The translations under genes and the position numbers were made by a program. From Clostridiales bacterium (GTDB taxonomy: Bacteria; Bacillota; Clostridia; Christensenellales; Pumilibacteraceae), in the NCBI GenBank assembly GCA_022508505.1, contig JAFLVC010000003.1:62001-126000 (forward strand): DNA of 64,000 bases, read 5' to 3'. This document shows positions 63,240-64,000 of this stretch, piece by piece. Under the pieces are notes generated by a model. It saw only the letters and a list, made by a program, of their open reading frames with translations. It did not search any database and was not told where the DNA came from. The stretch's first letter is position 1; each line of letters opens with the position of its first letter.

Positions 63240-64000
63240 ATGAAAGTCGGATTTTTATCTATAGACGTTAAGACGGTAAACGAGCGCGAAGCGCGTATCG
63301 CAATGTTCGATAACGGGCATACCGCCGATATGTTTTTGACGGTCACGCCCGAGAACGTCGATTGGGCGGTTACGCAGATGAGCGCGGTGTGCGACCTCGT
63401 CGTAATCGAAGGCAATCTTGCGGCGCTCTATTCCGCGCAGGAAGGCAAGTTCCCTTCAAGCCGCGACAATTTCGAGCTCGACGGCAAGCTCTACGTCGTG
63501 ATCGAAAAGGTGACCGACGAGTATTTGTGGAACACGCTCGTTCCCATGCTGGCGGCAAAGAACAAGAAGAGCAGGTTCAAGTCAATCGTTTTCAAAACGT
63601 ACGGCAAGACCGAGGCCGAGCTTCGTGCCATGCTCAAGGACTTTATCAAGGCCAACAAAAAGATTAAGATGGGATTCTTTCCCGAGGACGATGAGTGCGA
63701 GATACACGCGCGCTATCCCATGACCATGGAGCTGTCGGCAATCCCCGATATTTCCATGCAGATAAACAAGATAATATACAGCTGTATTTATACATACGAT
63801 CGCATGAGTATCGCCGAGGTCGTAGCAAAAATGCTCACCGAAAACGGGCTCAAGCTAAAGGTTGCGGAGTCGTTTACGGGCGGCGCTATAGCGCGGGCGT
63901 TGACGGCGGTGCCGGGTGCGAGCGCGTTCTTCACGGAAGGGCTCGTCACGTATTCGGTCGGCTCAAAGGCAAAGCGTCTGCACGTCCCGATGAACGTCAT
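63240..64000 (+). CDS. cinA: CinA homologue with degenerate N-terminal domain (3' end cut by window)
   Basis: The ATG at 63240 follows the pgsA stop without a gap; GGAGGGG precedes it. 253 codons are visible. The C-terminal amidase (nicotinamide-nucleotide deamidase) domain begins near residue 190 with the hallmark VAESFTGGAIARALT (catalytic Ser211) and VPGASAFFTEGLVTYS. The middle (FKTYGKTEAELRAMLKDFI) matches the linker domain of CinA. The first about 100 residues are shortened relative to the usual MoCF-type domain and lack the GGLGPTxDD motif (VVIEGNLAAL instead). The ftsK-rimO-pgsA-cinA order supports the call. recA would be expected nearby. Confidence 0.87.
   Translation, partial: MKVGFLSIDVKTVNEREARIAMFDNGHTADMFLTVTPENVDWAVTQMSAVCDLVVIEGNLAALYSAQEGKFPSSRDNFELDGKLYVVIEKVTDEYLWNTLVPMLAAKNKKSRFKSIVFKTYGKTEAELRAMLKDFIKANKKIKMGFFPEDDECEIHARYPMTMELSAIPDISMQINKIIYSCIYTYDRMSIAEVVAKMLTENGLKLKVAESFTGGAIARALTAVPGASAFFTEGLVTYSVGSKAKRLHVPMNV

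Overview
The window looks like chromosomal DNA of a spore-forming Bacillota (class Clostridia), probably an uncultured gut lineage. The evidence is a gerA-type germinant-receptor operon, a SpoIIIE/FtsK translocase, a stand-alone Spo0A-type DNA-binding protein, the order rpsO-pnp-ylxY-mlpA known from Bacillus subtilis, and the order ftsK/spoIIIE-rimO-pgsA-cinA common in Firmicutes. Promoters are classical TTGACA-17-TATAAT types. The genus cannot be given from sequence reading alone. No rRNA, tRNA, CRISPR array, insertion sequence or prophage was seen.

Layout. (1) 1-19.6 kb is a cell-surface glycan region. It holds two membrane-anchored family-3 glycosidases with the two GH3 domains in swapped order (2-3124 and 9514-13119), two small unknown genes, pyruvate:ferredoxin oxidoreductase (nifJ, minus strand), a GH128-like lipoprotein (minus strand), and an overlapping run of three unknown membrane or surface genes behind the second GH3. 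(2) 19.7-30.4 kb is an L-rhamnose locus: a DeoR-type regulator divergent from a GPH-type sugar symporter, then rhamnulokinase, rhamnose isomerase, rhamnulose-1-P aldolase, methylglyoxal synthase, lactaldehyde reductase and a GH78 alpha-L-rhamnosidase. Together they would release rhamnose from glycans, import it, cleave it to DHAP and lactaldehyde, and reduce lactaldehyde to 1,2-propanediol. (3) 30.5-38.1 kb has a canonical GH3 beta-glucosidase, a GT2 glycosyltransferase and the glycogen genes glgC-glgD-glgA. (4) 38.1-46.4 kb has an ArsR-like regulator (minus), gatCAB for Gln-tRNA formation, a gerA/B/C germination operon and rpsU. (5) 46.5-52.4 kb has a DEAH helicase with predicted membrane helices (minus), a Spo0A-C-domain-only protein (plus) and argG-argH (minus). 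(6) 52.5-64 kb has rpsO, pnp, ylxY-like, mlpA-like peptidase, a dUTPase-like gene, a repeat-rich gap, ftsK/spoIIIE, rimO, pgsA and a cinA homologue cut by the window edge.

The points most worth a second look are the swapped-domain, membrane-anchored GH3 proteins and the unknown surface operon behind one of them; the membrane-anchored DEAH helicase; the receiver-less Spo0A-like regulator; three promoters placed so close to their start codons that the transcripts should be leaderless or nearly so; and lysine/alanine-rich histone-H1-like tails on glycogen synthase and on a membrane protein.
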